64,000 nt of DNA from JAWVYT01 sp046483065. Lineage in GTDB: Bacteria; Gemmatimonadota; Gemmatimonadetes; Longimicrobiales; RSA9. The position numbers and the translations under genes are program-made. This document shows, one piece after another, positions 26,901 to 34,403 of this stretch (positions are counted from its first letter, which is position 1; each line of letters begins with the position of its first letter). The stretch lies in contig JAWODW010000044.1 of assembly GCA_046483065.1 (NCBI GenBank), forward strand, positions 62,001-126,000. The letters are read 5' to 3'. The notes beneath the pieces were generated by a model. The model searched no databases. It worked only from the letters and a program-made list of their open reading frames with translations, and was not told the origin of the DNA.

Positions 26901-27189
26901 GAGCAGCATATTCGTCGAGGACGGCAGCTTCTGGAAGCTCCGCGAGCTTTCGGCCGCCTATCGGTTCGGTGCTGAGCAGCTGACGGGGATCCCCGGGCTG
27001 CAGCGCTTCAGCAGCATCAACCTGAGCGTGTCCGGGCGGAACCTGATGACGTGGACCGACTACCGCGGCTACGACCCCGAGGTCGGGCGTGGTGGCGGGA
27101 ACACCGGTTCGGCGGTTGTTGCCCGAGTCGACGGGTTCCAGTATCCGAACTTCCGGACCGTGACTGCCGCACTCGAACTCGTCTTTTAA
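23995..27189 (+). CDS. susC: SusC/RagA-type TonB-dependent outer-membrane transporter
   Basis: A 1064-residue TonB-dependent transporter of the SusC/RagA class, which works as the barrel under a SusD lipoprotein lid to import glycans or peptides. Signal peptide (about 8-26), carboxypeptidase-regulatory-like domain (about 28-110), then a plug with ALDEIIVTG and the diagnostic PLYIVDGV and IESIEIVKGAAAASLYGSRAANGVVQITT in the 190-245 range; the rest is barrel. AAAGGAG precedes the ATG. It is followed 15 bases later by susD. No enzymes of a polysaccharide-utilisation locus are next to it, so the ligand is unknown. Confidence 0.95.
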   Translation: MTRGSTVMRYLAVAGALLFAGAVSAQTGSIAGTVTDASTNEPMSGVQVSIPNTGLGTLTGDDGRFIIRQVPEGRQVVRVDMIGYEQYSRSVTVPADDVVNLTITLESQAIALDEIIVTGVVGATQRAKVPFEVSQLRTQDLVVPQVSAAASIQGKVAGATVVSGSGTPGSAPTILLRGPTSINSSGRNQSPLYIVDGVILGSSLADVGSLDIESIEIVKGAAAASLYGSRAANGVVQITTKRGQGMPDNEVRYTLRSEYGNSALPESPDALLTEVHQYRVDENGLFENADGTSCEWLQCDSPVLSGANEWDTYAVNEWPGETYNQVERFFENGQFMQNYLSAEGRAGATNFHISASNTVESGVLPGLDGYERTNFRLNVDQSVVEDLQVSGSAYYSRSERDTEGGGALFDLTRMPAGVDLLGPDPNDSSQLVLVVDPTNIESPNPIYTLRERENSQDRGRFLGSGNVRYSPMDWLSVDANMSYDRLDYDSEVLYPKGYRTTEPNAQMNDGNLSRSRSLNEAVNASVTASMNFELGDNVVNQTQVRYLYENEDYESVSTSGYRFAVGGVPVFDNIDSETIGSGSYLRTIRSDGYFAITNFEFMDRYVLDALVRNDGSSLFGADERRQWYYRVAGAWRMASEPWFPLDFVDEFKVRASRGTAGGRPTFTAQYETYSVSGGFVSPVNLGNRNLKPEHATEDEFGVDATFMGGRMLLGLTYAKSSVEDQIMPVPLPAYAGFGTQWRNVGTLENTSWEASLNLQLVRSRSVTWSTRAIFDKTYSEITQLDVPPFQYGVGGQGLGDVFYATEGAEYGSFYGFQFAEDCGHLPEGVACDGWEQNDEGLLVYAPNGLDENDWGTDYNVENFGDVKWGTPVAGYCQDVLDPDNETQNCPVGNSIPDFNLSFSTTLGWGGLSLYGLLDSSHGFDIYNQPLQWGTFKRYSGIMDQTDVPEAERKPVGYFDALYGVSGLEPSSIFVEDGSFWKLRELSAAYRFGAEQLTGIPGLQRFSSINLSVSGRNLMTWTDYRGYDPEVGRGGGNTGSAVVARVDGFQYPNFRTVTAALELVF

Positions 27190-27204
27190 AGGAGGACCGC
27201 GAAT

Positions 27205-28872
27205 ATGAGACGACCAACTCTCAAGACAGGATGGGTCGCGGCAGTGCTGTTGCTCTTCGGGGCCACAGCGTGCGCTGACCTTGAGGTAACGAACCCGAAC
27301 TCACCGGATGCCCGACGGGCTCTGGCGACTGCTGGCGACCTCGAGTCGCTGGTGGCCGGGACGTTCAACACAATCAACTATCAGAAGTACACCTACACCG
27401 GCTTCGGCCCGCTGCTGAGCAACCAGTCGTTCCAGCACACGGCGCCGTGGGCCAACTTCGGGATGGAGTACTACGGGCGGATCCCGCGTCAGCCCGTGGG
27501 CAACGTGCAGTCCCACCCCGAGTACGGGCAGATCGCACGGTCGTGGAACCAGACGTACAAAGCCCTTTCGGCGGCGGCGGACGGTCTCCGCGTGATCGAG
27601 GATGACGCGGACCTGGCCGCGGAGCTGGGGGATAACAAGGTCCAGCGCCTGAAGGCGTATGCGAAGTTCATCCAGGGCACGGGCCACGGTATGTTGGCCC
27701 TGGCCTACGCCCGCGGTTTCGTCGTGGACGAGACCACCGACCTGGCCGAGCCTCAGGATGCGGTGGATTACAACACCATGATGGAGGCGGCACTCGGGTA
27801 CCTGGATGATGCCATCGCCCTGGCGGGTCCGGGCTTCGGTGACCAGGAGCCGATCCCGTCCCAGTGGATGTCCGTGCAGGTGAGGTCGGATGAGCTGATC
27901 GAGATCGCTCACTCCTACAAGGCCCGTTTCCGGGCCAACGTGGCGCGTACGCCCGCTGAGCGGGCAGCCGTGGACTGGGCCGCGGTCATCGCGGATGTCG
28001 ACGCCGGGCTGCAGGCTGACTGGGAGATGCTGCTCGGTGCGGACAACGGCTGGCACGCGTCCGGGCTGCGCTATAGCGCGATTCCGGGCTGGTCGGAGAT
28101 GAACTATTACATCAACGGCATGGCCGATCAGAGCGGAAATTACCAGCGGTGGCTGGCCCAGCCGCTGTCGGAGCGACATCCCGCGCCTGCGGGCGAGGAC
28201 CCGATCCTCATCATGACGGATGACCTGCGGTTCCCCCAGGGCGCGGATGTGGCCACGCAGAAGGCCAACCCGGGCACCATGTATGCGATCCCGTGTGAGG
28301 ATACGGAGGGGAACCCGGCGGCGTGTGAAGACACGAACTGGTCGATCAGCAACGTCTGGGCACGGCCGGATCGTGGCTCGTGGCGCTGGTCGTACTACTG
28401 GCACACGGAGACGGCCGATTACGCAGCGCTGATCCAGGAGCTGTGGCCCGAGATCACCCACGACGAGATGCGGCTCCTGAAGGCTGAGGGGCTGTACCGT
28501 CAGGGCGGTCAGGAAGCCACCGTGGCGCAGATGATCAACGTCACGCGTGAGGCGGCGGGGCTGAACGCCACCGACGCGGCCGGCACCAACACCAGCTGCG
28601 TACCGAAGCTGGCGGATGGCACATGCGGCGACCTGTTCGAAATGCTGAAGTGGGAGAAGCGGCAGCAGACCTTCTTCAAGGGCGCTTTCATTGCGCCGTG
28701 GTATTTCGACGGGCGTGGCTGGGGCGACCTCTACGAGGGTACACCGCTCCACTATCCGATCCCCTGTGGCGACGTGCAGGTGCTGCAGCTCCCGAGCGGG
28801 TGCCTCACCTATGGTGGTGACCCGTCGGCCGAGTTCAGCTCACCGGGGAGTGTGTACAACTTCGAGTCGTAG
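27205..28872 (+). CDS. susD: SusD/RagB-type lipoprotein
   Basis: A 555-residue surface lipoprotein that captures ligand for SusC. The lipobox GATAC gives acylated Cys23, then DLEVTNPNSPDA, a typical SusD start. Helical TPR-like units are visible (KAYAKFIQGTGHGMLALAYARGFVVDE; ELIEIAHSYKARFRANVARTP), and the C-terminal region RLLKAEGLYRQGGQEATVAQMINVTREAAGL is also family-like. AAAGGAGG lies upstream. The transcript ends at a strong terminator 40 bases downstream. Confidence 0.94.
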   Translation: MRRPTLKTGWVAAVLLLFGATACADLEVTNPNSPDARRALATAGDLESLVAGTFNTINYQKYTYTGFGPLLSNQSFQHTAPWANFGMEYYGRIPRQPVGNVQSHPEYGQIARSWNQTYKALSAAADGLRVIEDDADLAAELGDNKVQRLKAYAKFIQGTGHGMLALAYARGFVVDETTDLAEPQDAVDYNTMMEAALGYLDDAIALAGPGFGDQEPIPSQWMSVQVRSDELIEIAHSYKARFRANVARTPAERAAVDWAAVIADVDAGLQADWEMLLGADNGWHASGLRYSAIPGWSEMNYYINGMADQSGNYQRWLAQPLSERHPAPAGEDPILIMTDDLRFPQGADVATQKANPGTMYAIPCEDTEGNPAACEDTNWSISNVWARPDRGSWRWSYYWHTETADYAALIQELWPEITHDEMRLLKAEGLYRQGGQEATVAQMINVTREAAGLNATDAAGTNTSCVPKLADGTCGDLFEMLKWEKRQQTFFKGAFIAPWYFDGRGWGDLYEGTPLHYPIPCGDVQVLQLPSGCLTYGGDPSAEFSSPGSVYNFES

Positions 28873-28912
28873 CATGAGCTAGACTGGTCGTCCTCCGGGA
28901 CGGCGAGACAGG

Positions 28913-28953
28913 AAAGGGGTCGCGCTACTCAGCGCGGCCCCTTTCTTTTTTTT
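28913..28953 (+). terminator. Intrinsic terminator of susCD
   Basis: AAAGGGGTCGCGCT (28913-28926) pairs with AGCGCGGCCCCTTT (28931-28944) with one G-U pair across an ACTC loop. C plus eight T residues follow. Confidence 0.93.
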
Positions 28954-29111
28954 GGGCTCTTCTCCCGATGTGCTGATGAAATAGACTTTTCGACCTTCCC
29001 GGCGGTTCACAAACGAACAAGGAGCTGGAAACAAGGAGTTGGAGGTGAGTCGACACCTGGCCGTCACGGATCGCGGTGAACGTTCCGTGTGTCCGGGACC
29101 GGAGGGTACAG

Positions 29112-29283
29112 CGCGGCGGGGAAGCCGCAAGGGCGGCTGAGGGAGCGATGCGCTCGGGGCCCGGCTACGAAGGGTTGCTGGCGCTCGTGGTCGAGCGCGA
29201 GAAATGCTTTCGGGCGCTCGAGCGGGTGCGGCAGAACGAGCGGGTTCGGCAGAACAGGGGCAGCCGATGCCCGGGCGTAGGTG
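29112..29283 (+). pseudogene. Probable remnant of a group II intron reverse transcriptase
   Basis: The frame reads GGEAARAAEGAM...GLLALVVEREKCFRALERVRQN then RGSRCPGVGG. This resembles the N-terminus of group II intron-encoded RTs (LMEEVLERxNLxxALxRVxxNxGxxGVDG). An 18-base in-frame tandem duplication (29221-29238 and 29239-29256) repeats RVRQNE. No RT catalytic domain follows; the frame breaks, and a second open stretch (VERLFDELDQRIRFGSW) continues in another frame to about 29400. The family call is from pattern memory only. Confidence 0.4.
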
Positions 29284-29408
29284 GAGCGGCTATTCGACGA
29301 GCTGGATCAGCGGATCCGCTTCGGCTCCTGGCACAATGCCGGGGCCACCCGTATGTACCGGGCCCTTACCCGACCTTACCACACAGAGCCGGTTCCTGCA
29401 CCGCGGAC

Positions 29409-29585
29409 TCAGGCGAAGAAGATCTGGTGCCCGGGAATCGCTGCCGTCCCGTCCCCTCTATCACCCGGCTCGGGTTCCTCCTGGTCGGTGTCCGGGGTGG
29501 TCTGCGGTGCGGTCAAGCTGCCGCACGCAGCCATGACAGGGATTGTCAGGCCAAGGGTCAATACCAGAATGTAGCGCTTTGCCAT
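29409..29585 (-). CDS. Very small lipoprotein, 58 aa
   Basis: MAKRYILVLTLGLTIPVMAAC gives a lipoprotein signal with acylated Cys21. A 37-residue, Pro/Glu/Asp/Thr-rich mature tail (TTPDTDQEEPEPGDRGDG) follows. AAGGAGAGG eight bases before the ATG is a strong ribosome-binding site, which makes this a real gene rather than a chance frame. The function is unknown. It is transcribed opposite to the barrel-protein gene starting at 29717. Confidence 0.72.
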   Translation of the reverse strand: MAKRYILVLTLGLTIPVMAACGSLTAPQTTPDTDQEEPEPGDRGDGTAAIPGHQIFFA

Positions 29586-29716
29586 AGGGTCCTCTCCTTG
29601 CCTCGGTTTCCTATCAATGGTACCATCCAACAGGGCATGAGTTCCACTGTAGCAGAGGGAACCATCATGCCGCCATCCCTGTAATATACCGTCTGCAGGA
29701 GGTTCGAAGAACAGTC

Positions 29717-30304
29717 ATGAGACGACTCCTGGTTGCCGGCCTGATGGCTATCGTGGTGAGCTTTGCGGTGGCCACATCGGCCCGAGCGCAGTCATCGACG
29801 GACCCGATGATCGGCGTGGGCTACGTGGCGCAGGGCCCGCATATGTTCCTGGGCGGCACCGTTTGGGGACTGATCCCCGGGCTGGGCGGATGGGGGCTGT
29901 ACGTTGACGCGAAGCTCGGCCTGGATGACCGGGGGGAGGAAACGGGCTTCGAGCCGGGGATCGAAGTCTCCGAGACGGACCCGACCCACCTGCCGCTCAC
30001 GACCGACACGTACTGGCAAAGTGCGAATGTGGCGGTGGTCCGAGTGCTGACGGATGAGCTGACGGTGTACGTAGGCGGTGGCTGGTCCGACAAGAAGGCC
30101 TACAAGGAGTTCCTGGATCCGTCGGAGACCCTGGGCCAGTTGGGCCACTACTGGGTGGTCGATGAAGGGAAATCCGGGGCGGACATGAATTTCATGGCCG
30201 GAGCGTTCCTGCGCATCACTCCTTCGGTTCGGGCCCAGTTCGGCGGTGAGACGCGGCCGACCGGGTTCACAGTAGGAGTTTCGATCGTATTCCCCGGCCG
30301 GTAG
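29717..30304 (+). CDS. Outer-membrane beta-barrel-like protein
   Basis: A 195-residue exported protein: signal peptide MRRLLVAGLMAIVVSFAVATSARAQ, then an 8-strand-like pattern of glycine and aromatic residues (GVGYVAQGPHMFLGGTVWGLIPGLGGWGLYVDAKLGL; NVAVVRVLTDELTVYVGGGWSDKKAYKEF; FTVGVSIVFPGR). I see no catalytic motif. AGGAGG lies about 15 bases upstream, farther than usual. It precedes a lipoprotein gene by 45 bases and is probably co-transcribed with it. Confidence 0.75.
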   Translation: MRRLLVAGLMAIVVSFAVATSARAQSSTDPMIGVGYVAQGPHMFLGGTVWGLIPGLGGWGLYVDAKLGLDDRGEETGFEPGIEVSETDPTHLPLTTDTYWQSANVAVVRVLTDELTVYVGGGWSDKKAYKEFLDPSETLGQLGHYWVVDEGKSGADMNFMAGAFLRITPSVRAQFGGETRPTGFTVGVSIVFPGR

Positions 30305-30349
30305 GCCGAGACGGGGGACCACGCAACACATACGTTGAAGGATAGGCCC

Positions 30350-30763
30350 ATGAAAGCTCGAATCGCGATCCCACTATTCGCAATACTGGCAATACTGCTG
30401 GGAACGGCGTGTGCCTCGACGGGGGCGCGGGGCCCGCGCCAGGACCCCGACGTAATCAGCCGTGAGGAGATCCGCTCGGTGGAGGCCTCCAACCTGTACG
30501 ACGTGGTACGCCGCCTTCGCCCCCGTTGGCTGAACGCGGAGCGGCGCTCCGGTGAACGGAGCTTCGGCAATGTGGCCAGCGGGGTTGTAGTCTATCAGAA
30601 CCGGTCGTACCTGGGGAATCTGGAAGTCCTTTCGGAGTGGTCTCCCGAGGGTATCTACGAGCTGCGATGGATGGATGGCGCGCGGGCGTCGGCAAGTCTG
30701 CCGGGATTGGGATCCCGCCACGTACTGGGTGCCATCATCATCCGCACGTCGGCCGGCAGCTGA
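30350..30763 (+). CDS. Lipoprotein with TonB-plug-like domain
   Basis: A 137-residue lipoprotein (lipobox LGTAC, acylated Cys21). The mature part looks like an isolated TonB-receptor plug: VISREEIRSVEASNLYDVVRRLRPRWLN, then GVVVYQNRSYLGNLEVL, then RHVLGAIIIRTSAGS, the usual plug ending. No barrel follows. I used the ATG at 30350, with GAAGGATAGG upstream; a TTG at 30335 is also open. The gene ends at a hairpin shared with the convergent plug protein. Confidence 0.7.
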   Translation: MKARIAIPLFAILAILLGTACASTGARGPRQDPDVISREEIRSVEASNLYDVVRRLRPRWLNAERRSGERSFGNVASGVVVYQNRSYLGNLEVLSEWSPEGIYELRWMDGARASASLPGLGSRHVLGAIIIRTSAGS

Positions 30764-30807
30764 AACGGGTAGCGGCGCCGGCCGTCCGGTCGGCGCCGCT
30801 ACCCGTT
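30764..30807. terminator. Bidirectional terminator hairpin between convergent plug-protein genes
   Basis: A perfect 17-base stem: AACGGGTAGCGGCGCCG at 30764-30780 pairs with 30791-30807 across a 10-base loop. There is no strong T-run. It starts right after one stop codon and overlaps the opposite one. Confidence 0.65.
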
Positions 30808-31627
30808 ACCGCGGCTCTCGGTTCCGGTCGCCCCGTCGGGTCCAGATGGCAATCACGCCACAGCCGGCGTCGGGCGTGAAGAACTGGGCGGGTACGGTAC
30901 TGAGACCGCGGTAGACCTCGATCCCTTCCACCGAGTTGGGTGCGACGACCTCATCGACTACCACCCCGTCGACGATGGAGCCCGTGGGTGTGGGCAGACG
31001 TTTTGTGATGAGGACGCCGTCCATGTAGATCTGGACGCCGCAGTTGCGGCCAACGCTCCGGGCCATGCTGACAGCCCGGCGCGTGCCGGATCCCGATGAG
31101 GTGAGCCGGACGCCGGGGACCTGCGCCAGCAGGTCGGAGACGAATGCGGGATCCGTCCGCTCGATCTGCTCCCGGGTGATGTAGTGCCCCATGCCGGTGC
31201 CGACTCTCGAGCGGTACCCGGAGAGCACACCGCTGCGCTCCTCCACGCCACGGCTCACGACCTTGAGAGGGGCGAGGAGAACGGCGTCCGGACTCAACCG
31301 AAGCTCCACCTCGAAGTAGGTGTGTTCGTCGAAGCGCAGGACCGGCGTCTTGTTCTTCATGTAGCCGATCCGGGATGCGAAGAGCTGCACGCCGTCGGTG
31401 TACTGCACCTCGACCTCGAAGTGGCCGGAGTCGTCGGTCATGGTGCTGAGGAGGTAGCGTCCGTCGGGTGCACGGGCTACGATATCCACCGCGGGGATCG
31501 GATCCCCGCTCGCCTCCTCGACCACGGTGCCCTGTATCTGCACGCGCCCCTGCGCGGCGAGGTCGGCAGCACCGATCGCCAGCGCCAGTAGCGCCAGTAG
31601 CGCGAGGGAGTGGCTCAGTGGTCGCAT
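30806..31627 (-). CDS. Carboxypeptidase-regulatory-like plus plug-domain protein without barrel
   Basis: A 273-residue exported protein: signal peptide (about 1-26, ending DLAAQ), a carboxypeptidase-regulatory-like domain (about 30-115, VQIQGTVVEEASGDPIPAVDIVA), then a TonB plug (about 135-270) ending IEVYRGLSTVPAQFFTPDAGCGVIAIWTRRG. It stops where a TonB receptor's barrel would begin, and the frame ends cleanly at a hairpin, so this looks like a real plug-only family member and not a truncation. The ATG at 31627 has no clear ribosome-binding site. Role unknown. Confidence 0.8.
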   Translation of the reverse strand: MRPLSHSLALLALLALAIGAADLAAQGRVQIQGTVVEEASGDPIPAVDIVARAPDGRYLLSTMTDDSGHFEVEVQYTDGVQLFASRIGYMKNKTPVLRFDEHTYFEVELRLSPDAVLLAPLKVVSRGVEERSGVLSGYRSRVGTGMGHYITREQIERTDPAFVSDLLAQVPGVRLTSSGSGTRRAVSMARSVGRNCGVQIYMDGVLITKRLPTPTGSIVDGVVVDEVVAPNSVEGIEVYRGLSTVPAQFFTPDAGCGVIAIWTRRGDRNREPR

Positions 31628-31756
31628 GGGGGGGCAGCCCTGTTGTCTGTTGCCTTCATCTGTAATACGCCCGAGCGGGCGGAAAGTTGACACCCGAGCC
31701 GCTCGGCTCCCGAGTGGAGCCGGGTGCAATCGACCCGGCACCATCGAAGATTGCCC

Positions 31757-32539
31757 ATGAACGCTCGCGAGCTGCTGGCCGAAAACGTCGTCATCGTCCT
31801 GGCCGAGCCCCAGGACCGGGTCAACATCGGCGGTGCGATCCGGGCCATGATGAACACCGGGCTCCGCCGGCTCCGGCTGGTGAACCCGGCGGAGTGGGAC
31901 GAGTATCGCCTGGAAGGGATCGCCCACGGCTCCGAGCTGGTCCGGGACCGGGTGGAGTTCTTCGACAGCCTGGAGGCCGCCACCGCCGACGCGGTGGAGG
32001 TGGTGGGCACCACGGCCCGCCGCCGGGCGATGCGGCACCAGTGGGAGCACCCCCGGGACGGCGCCGAGGAGATGCTGGCACTCGCCCGCGACCAGAGGGG
32101 CCCCATCTGCGTGGTCTTCGGCCGCGAGGACATCGGACTCACCAACGAGCAGCTCGATCAATGCGACCGGCTCTGGACCGTCCCCACCGACCCCGAGCGC
32201 CCGTCGCTGAACCTGGCCCAGGCCGTCCTCCTGGTCTGCTACGAGTTCTGGCTCGAGGGCCCCGGCAGCGAGAAGCCGCTCCCCCGGCCCCGTCGCGATG
32301 CGCCGCCCGCCACCACCGCCCACCTCGGGGAGGTCTTCGAGCACGTGGACCGGCACCTCCGGTCCATCAACTTCTACCGCGGGGGGAAGAACCCCGAGGC
32401 CGTGCTGCGAACGCTCCGGGCCATCGTGCGTCGGGCCGGGGTGGACGAGCGGGAGGCCGAGCTGATCCGTGCCATCTCCGCCCGGAGCTGGAAGGAGCTG
32501 GAGCGGCTATCAACGGACAGATCAACGGACCAGGTTTGA
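31757..32539 (+). CDS. trmJ: tRNA (Cm32/Um32) 2'-O-methyltransferase-like SPOUT protein
   Basis: A 260-residue SPOUT-class RNA methyltransferase of the TrmJ group, which modifies ribose 32 in the tRNA anticodon loop using S-adenosylmethionine. Motifs: VIVLAEPQDRVNIGGAIRAM at the N-terminus, VVFGREDIGLTNEQL (about 118-132), and SLNLAQAVLLVCYEF, which forms the trefoil-knot cofactor site. The ATG at 31757 is the natural start (MNARELLAENV). The last residues STDRSTDQV come from a tandem ATCAACGGAC repeat at 32509 and 32521, so a repeat element has probably replaced the original end. Confidence 0.88.
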   Translation: MNARELLAENVVIVLAEPQDRVNIGGAIRAMMNTGLRRLRLVNPAEWDEYRLEGIAHGSELVRDRVEFFDSLEAATADAVEVVGTTARRRAMRHQWEHPRDGAEEMLALARDQRGPICVVFGREDIGLTNEQLDQCDRLWTVPTDPERPSLNLAQAVLLVCYEFWLEGPGSEKPLPRPRRDAPPATTAHLGEVFEHVDRHLRSINFYRGGKNPEAVLRTLRAIVRRAGVDEREAELIRAISARSWKELERLSTDRSTDQV

Positions 32540-32660
32540 TTATTTCGTTCGCTGGTCGAACGGGGCGTTTGGAGTGCCTTGTTACCTATTGTCCCTGGTC
32601 CGTTGGGTCAGAAGCATGGCGGAGTGGGTCAAATCGTAAAAAGTAAAACCAGGTCCGTTA
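32509..32660. repeat. Palindromic repeat element at the trmJ 3' end
   Basis: ATCAACGGAC occurs in tandem at 32509 and 32521. CAACGGACCAGG (32523-32534) has a perfect 12-base complement at 32594-32605, and a third related copy, AAACCAGGTCCGTTA, follows at 32646-32660. It spans the end of trmJ and the end of an MFS remnant. Confidence 0.6.
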
Positions 32661-32772
32661 TGAGCAGTCCCAGGAACGCCGGCCCGGCGCCCAGGGTGCT
32701 CACCAGGAATAGGGGCAGGAGCGGGAAGATCATCTCGCTGGACGCGTCGTTGAGGAACGACGCCGCGGTCAG
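32629..32772 (-). pseudogene. N-terminal remnant of an MFS transporter
   Basis: Minus-strand frame LTAASFLNDASSEMIFPLLPLFLVSTLGAGPAFLGLL matches the first membrane helix of MFS transporters of the 'FLNDASSEMIYPLLP' type. After that the match stops (ITDLVLLFTI, then stop), exactly where the palindromic repeat at 32646-32660 begins. Only 47 codons are left of a protein normally about 400 residues long. It overlaps the aminotransferase stop by four bases, the spacing of an operon partner. Confidence 0.7.
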
Positions 32773-34109
32773 ACCATGGCCCGCACCGTCTCCAGCGTCC
32801 GGTCCACGTCGTCCTCCAGGGTGTAGACGTGGCAGCACTGCCGGACGCCCTGGCCGACGCTGCGGACCCGGACGCTCGCCCGGTCCCAGAGTGCGTCCTG
32901 GATCCCGGCGGCGGAGCGGCGGTCCATCCCCCAGATGGTGGTAGCCGTGCGCATGGCGGGGTGGGTGGGCGAGAGGATGCGAACGCCGTCGATCTCGGCG
33001 AGTCCTTCGCGGAGCCGGTCCCCGAGTCCCACGATCCGCTCCTGGAGGCGGGCGGGCCCGATGGCCGCGTGGAAGTCCACGGCCTTCTCGAGGCCCTTCA
33101 GGAGGGAGAGGTTGCCGGTGCCGTACTGCATGAGGCGGAAGCCCGGGTCGTCGCGGTTGTCCCAGTGGGTGCTGGCCAGGGTGCTCCAGAGGTGGGGCAT
33201 GAACGCGCGGCGGACGTAGAGGAACCCGGTCCCCACGGGTGCGAGCCCCCACTTGTGGGGCGAGGTGAAGAAGGCGTCGCAGCCCATGGCCCGGACGTCG
33301 ATCTCCAGGTGGCCGAAGGTCTGGGCGCCGTCCACCACGCTGACGATCCCCTGCTCCCGTGCCCGGCGACACATCTCGGCCACGGGGAAGAGGACGGCGG
33401 TGCCGCTGGTCAGGTGCGGGATCATCCAGACGCGGGTCCGGGGCGTGGTGGCGCGCTCGTAGAGGGCGATGATCTCGTCGGGGCTCTCCGGCGCGGGCGG
33501 GACGCGTACCGACCGGATCGTGGGTCCGTAGCGGGCGTCCTTCAGCTCCCAGCCGCATCGGCCGCCGGGGTGGGCGTCCTCCATGAGGACCACCTCGTCG
33601 GTGGGCTCGAGGTCGAGCCCGTTGGCCATGAAGTTCATCCCGAACGTGGCGTTCTGGGTCAGCGCCACCTCCCCGGCGTCGGCGTTGATCAGCGCGCCGA
33701 TCTTCCCGCGCAGCCCGGTCTCCGGGAAGTAGCCGGTGAAGTACTGTTCGTGGTCGGCCTGGTAGTCCCAGTGGGCCACGTCGCGCTCCACGTGCGTCAT
33801 GTGGTCGACGACGGTGTCCACCACCACCCGCGGCGACGAGCCCAGGGTGCCGGTGTTGAAGAAGGCCTCGTCGGCCGGGATCAGGAACTCGTGGCGGAGC
33901 TCGTGCCAGAACCCGGTGGGGAGCGGGCCGGGCGGCGGGGTCGGGATCCCGTCGCGGACCCAGCGGGCGGCCCGGCGCCGGGCCGCGCCCGTGGCGTCCC
34001 CCGGTGGGCCGGCGGTGGGCGCGTCGCTCCAGGCCCGGCGGGGCGCGGCCAGGAGCGCGGTGGCGGCTGCGGCGAGGCGACCGACGAAGGTACGGCGGTT
34101 GGATGGCAT
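32769..34109 (-). CDS. Exported class-V aminotransferase-fold PLP enzyme
   Basis: A 446-residue PLP enzyme of the class V (cysteine desulfurase / isopenicillin-N epimerase-like) group. The PLP lysine is Lys286 (FTSPHKWG), and Asp260 in VVDGAQTFGHLEID contacts the cofactor. The N-terminus RRTFVGRLAAAATALLAA is a Tat-type signal, implying export of the folded holoenzyme. The reaction is not defined by sequence. GGAGGG lies upstream of the ATG at 34109. It was probably once co-transcribed with the MFS gene whose remnant follows. Confidence 0.87.
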   Translation of the reverse strand: MPSNRRTFVGRLAAAATALLAAPRRAWSDAPTAGPPGDATGAARRRAARWVRDGIPTPPPGPLPTGFWHELRHEFLIPADEAFFNTGTLGSSPRVVVDTVVDHMTHVERDVAHWDYQADHEQYFTGYFPETGLRGKIGALINADAGEVALTQNATFGMNFMANGLDLEPTDEVVLMEDAHPGGRCGWELKDARYGPTIRSVRVPPAPESPDEIIALYERATTPRTRVWMIPHLTSGTAVLFPVAEMCRRAREQGIVSVVDGAQTFGHLEIDVRAMGCDAFFTSPHKWGLAPVGTGFLYVRRAFMPHLWSTLASTHWDNRDDPGFRLMQYGTGNLSLLKGLEKAVDFHAAIGPARLQERIVGLGDRLREGLAEIDGVRILSPTHPAMRTATTIWGMDRRSAAGIQDALWDRASVRVRSVGQGVRQCCHVYTLEDDVDRTLETVRAMV

Positions 34110-34181
34110 GGGGTCTACCCTCCGGCTGAGGAACGGTGGTCACCCGAAGCATGGGAACGCGACACGGCGGGCGCCAGTCTG

Positions 34182-34344
34182 TAGTGTAGTGATGCCGAGG
34201 TTCCGTCCACACCGAGAAGGCGGAAGCGCCCGCCTCGGTAGACGCGAGGGTGAAGCATAGCAGCGCTATGGCGATCCCGAGCAACGACCCGAGGCGGGAT
34301 GCAGCCGCGTTCGAATGTCACGATACTTCGGCGTCACTACACTA
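34182..34344. promoter_or_regulatory. Inverted repeat between divergent PLP-enzyme genes
   Basis: TAGTGTAGTGATGCCGA (34182-34198) is matched 16 of 17 by the complement of 34328-34344, separated by 129 bases. Each arm presents a TACACT -10-like box facing its own gene; the plus-strand arm has ATGTCA 17 bases upstream as a possible -35. The layout fits paired operators or promoters for divergent transcription. Confidence 0.45.
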
Positions 34345-34403
34345 GATTGGGCGTGCGGGGATCGAGCCCGCCAGGAACGCGGCCGGAGGATGGAGGAGGG
34401 AGC

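Larger units (their letters stand above)
28873..29408. other. Non-coding region with gene debris
   Basis: Contains the susCD terminator (28913-28953), a motif shared with 45681-45723 (28961-29000), two tandem 14-base units (29016 and 29030), and a probable group II intron RT remnant (29112-29283). No intact gene is visible. Confidence 0.6.

Noticed and set aside
32629..34284. A 551-codon minus-strand frame over the aminotransferase-like gene
   Set aside because: Only its last 47 codons resemble a real protein (the MFS remnant); the rest is an out-of-frame shadow of the PLP enzyme.
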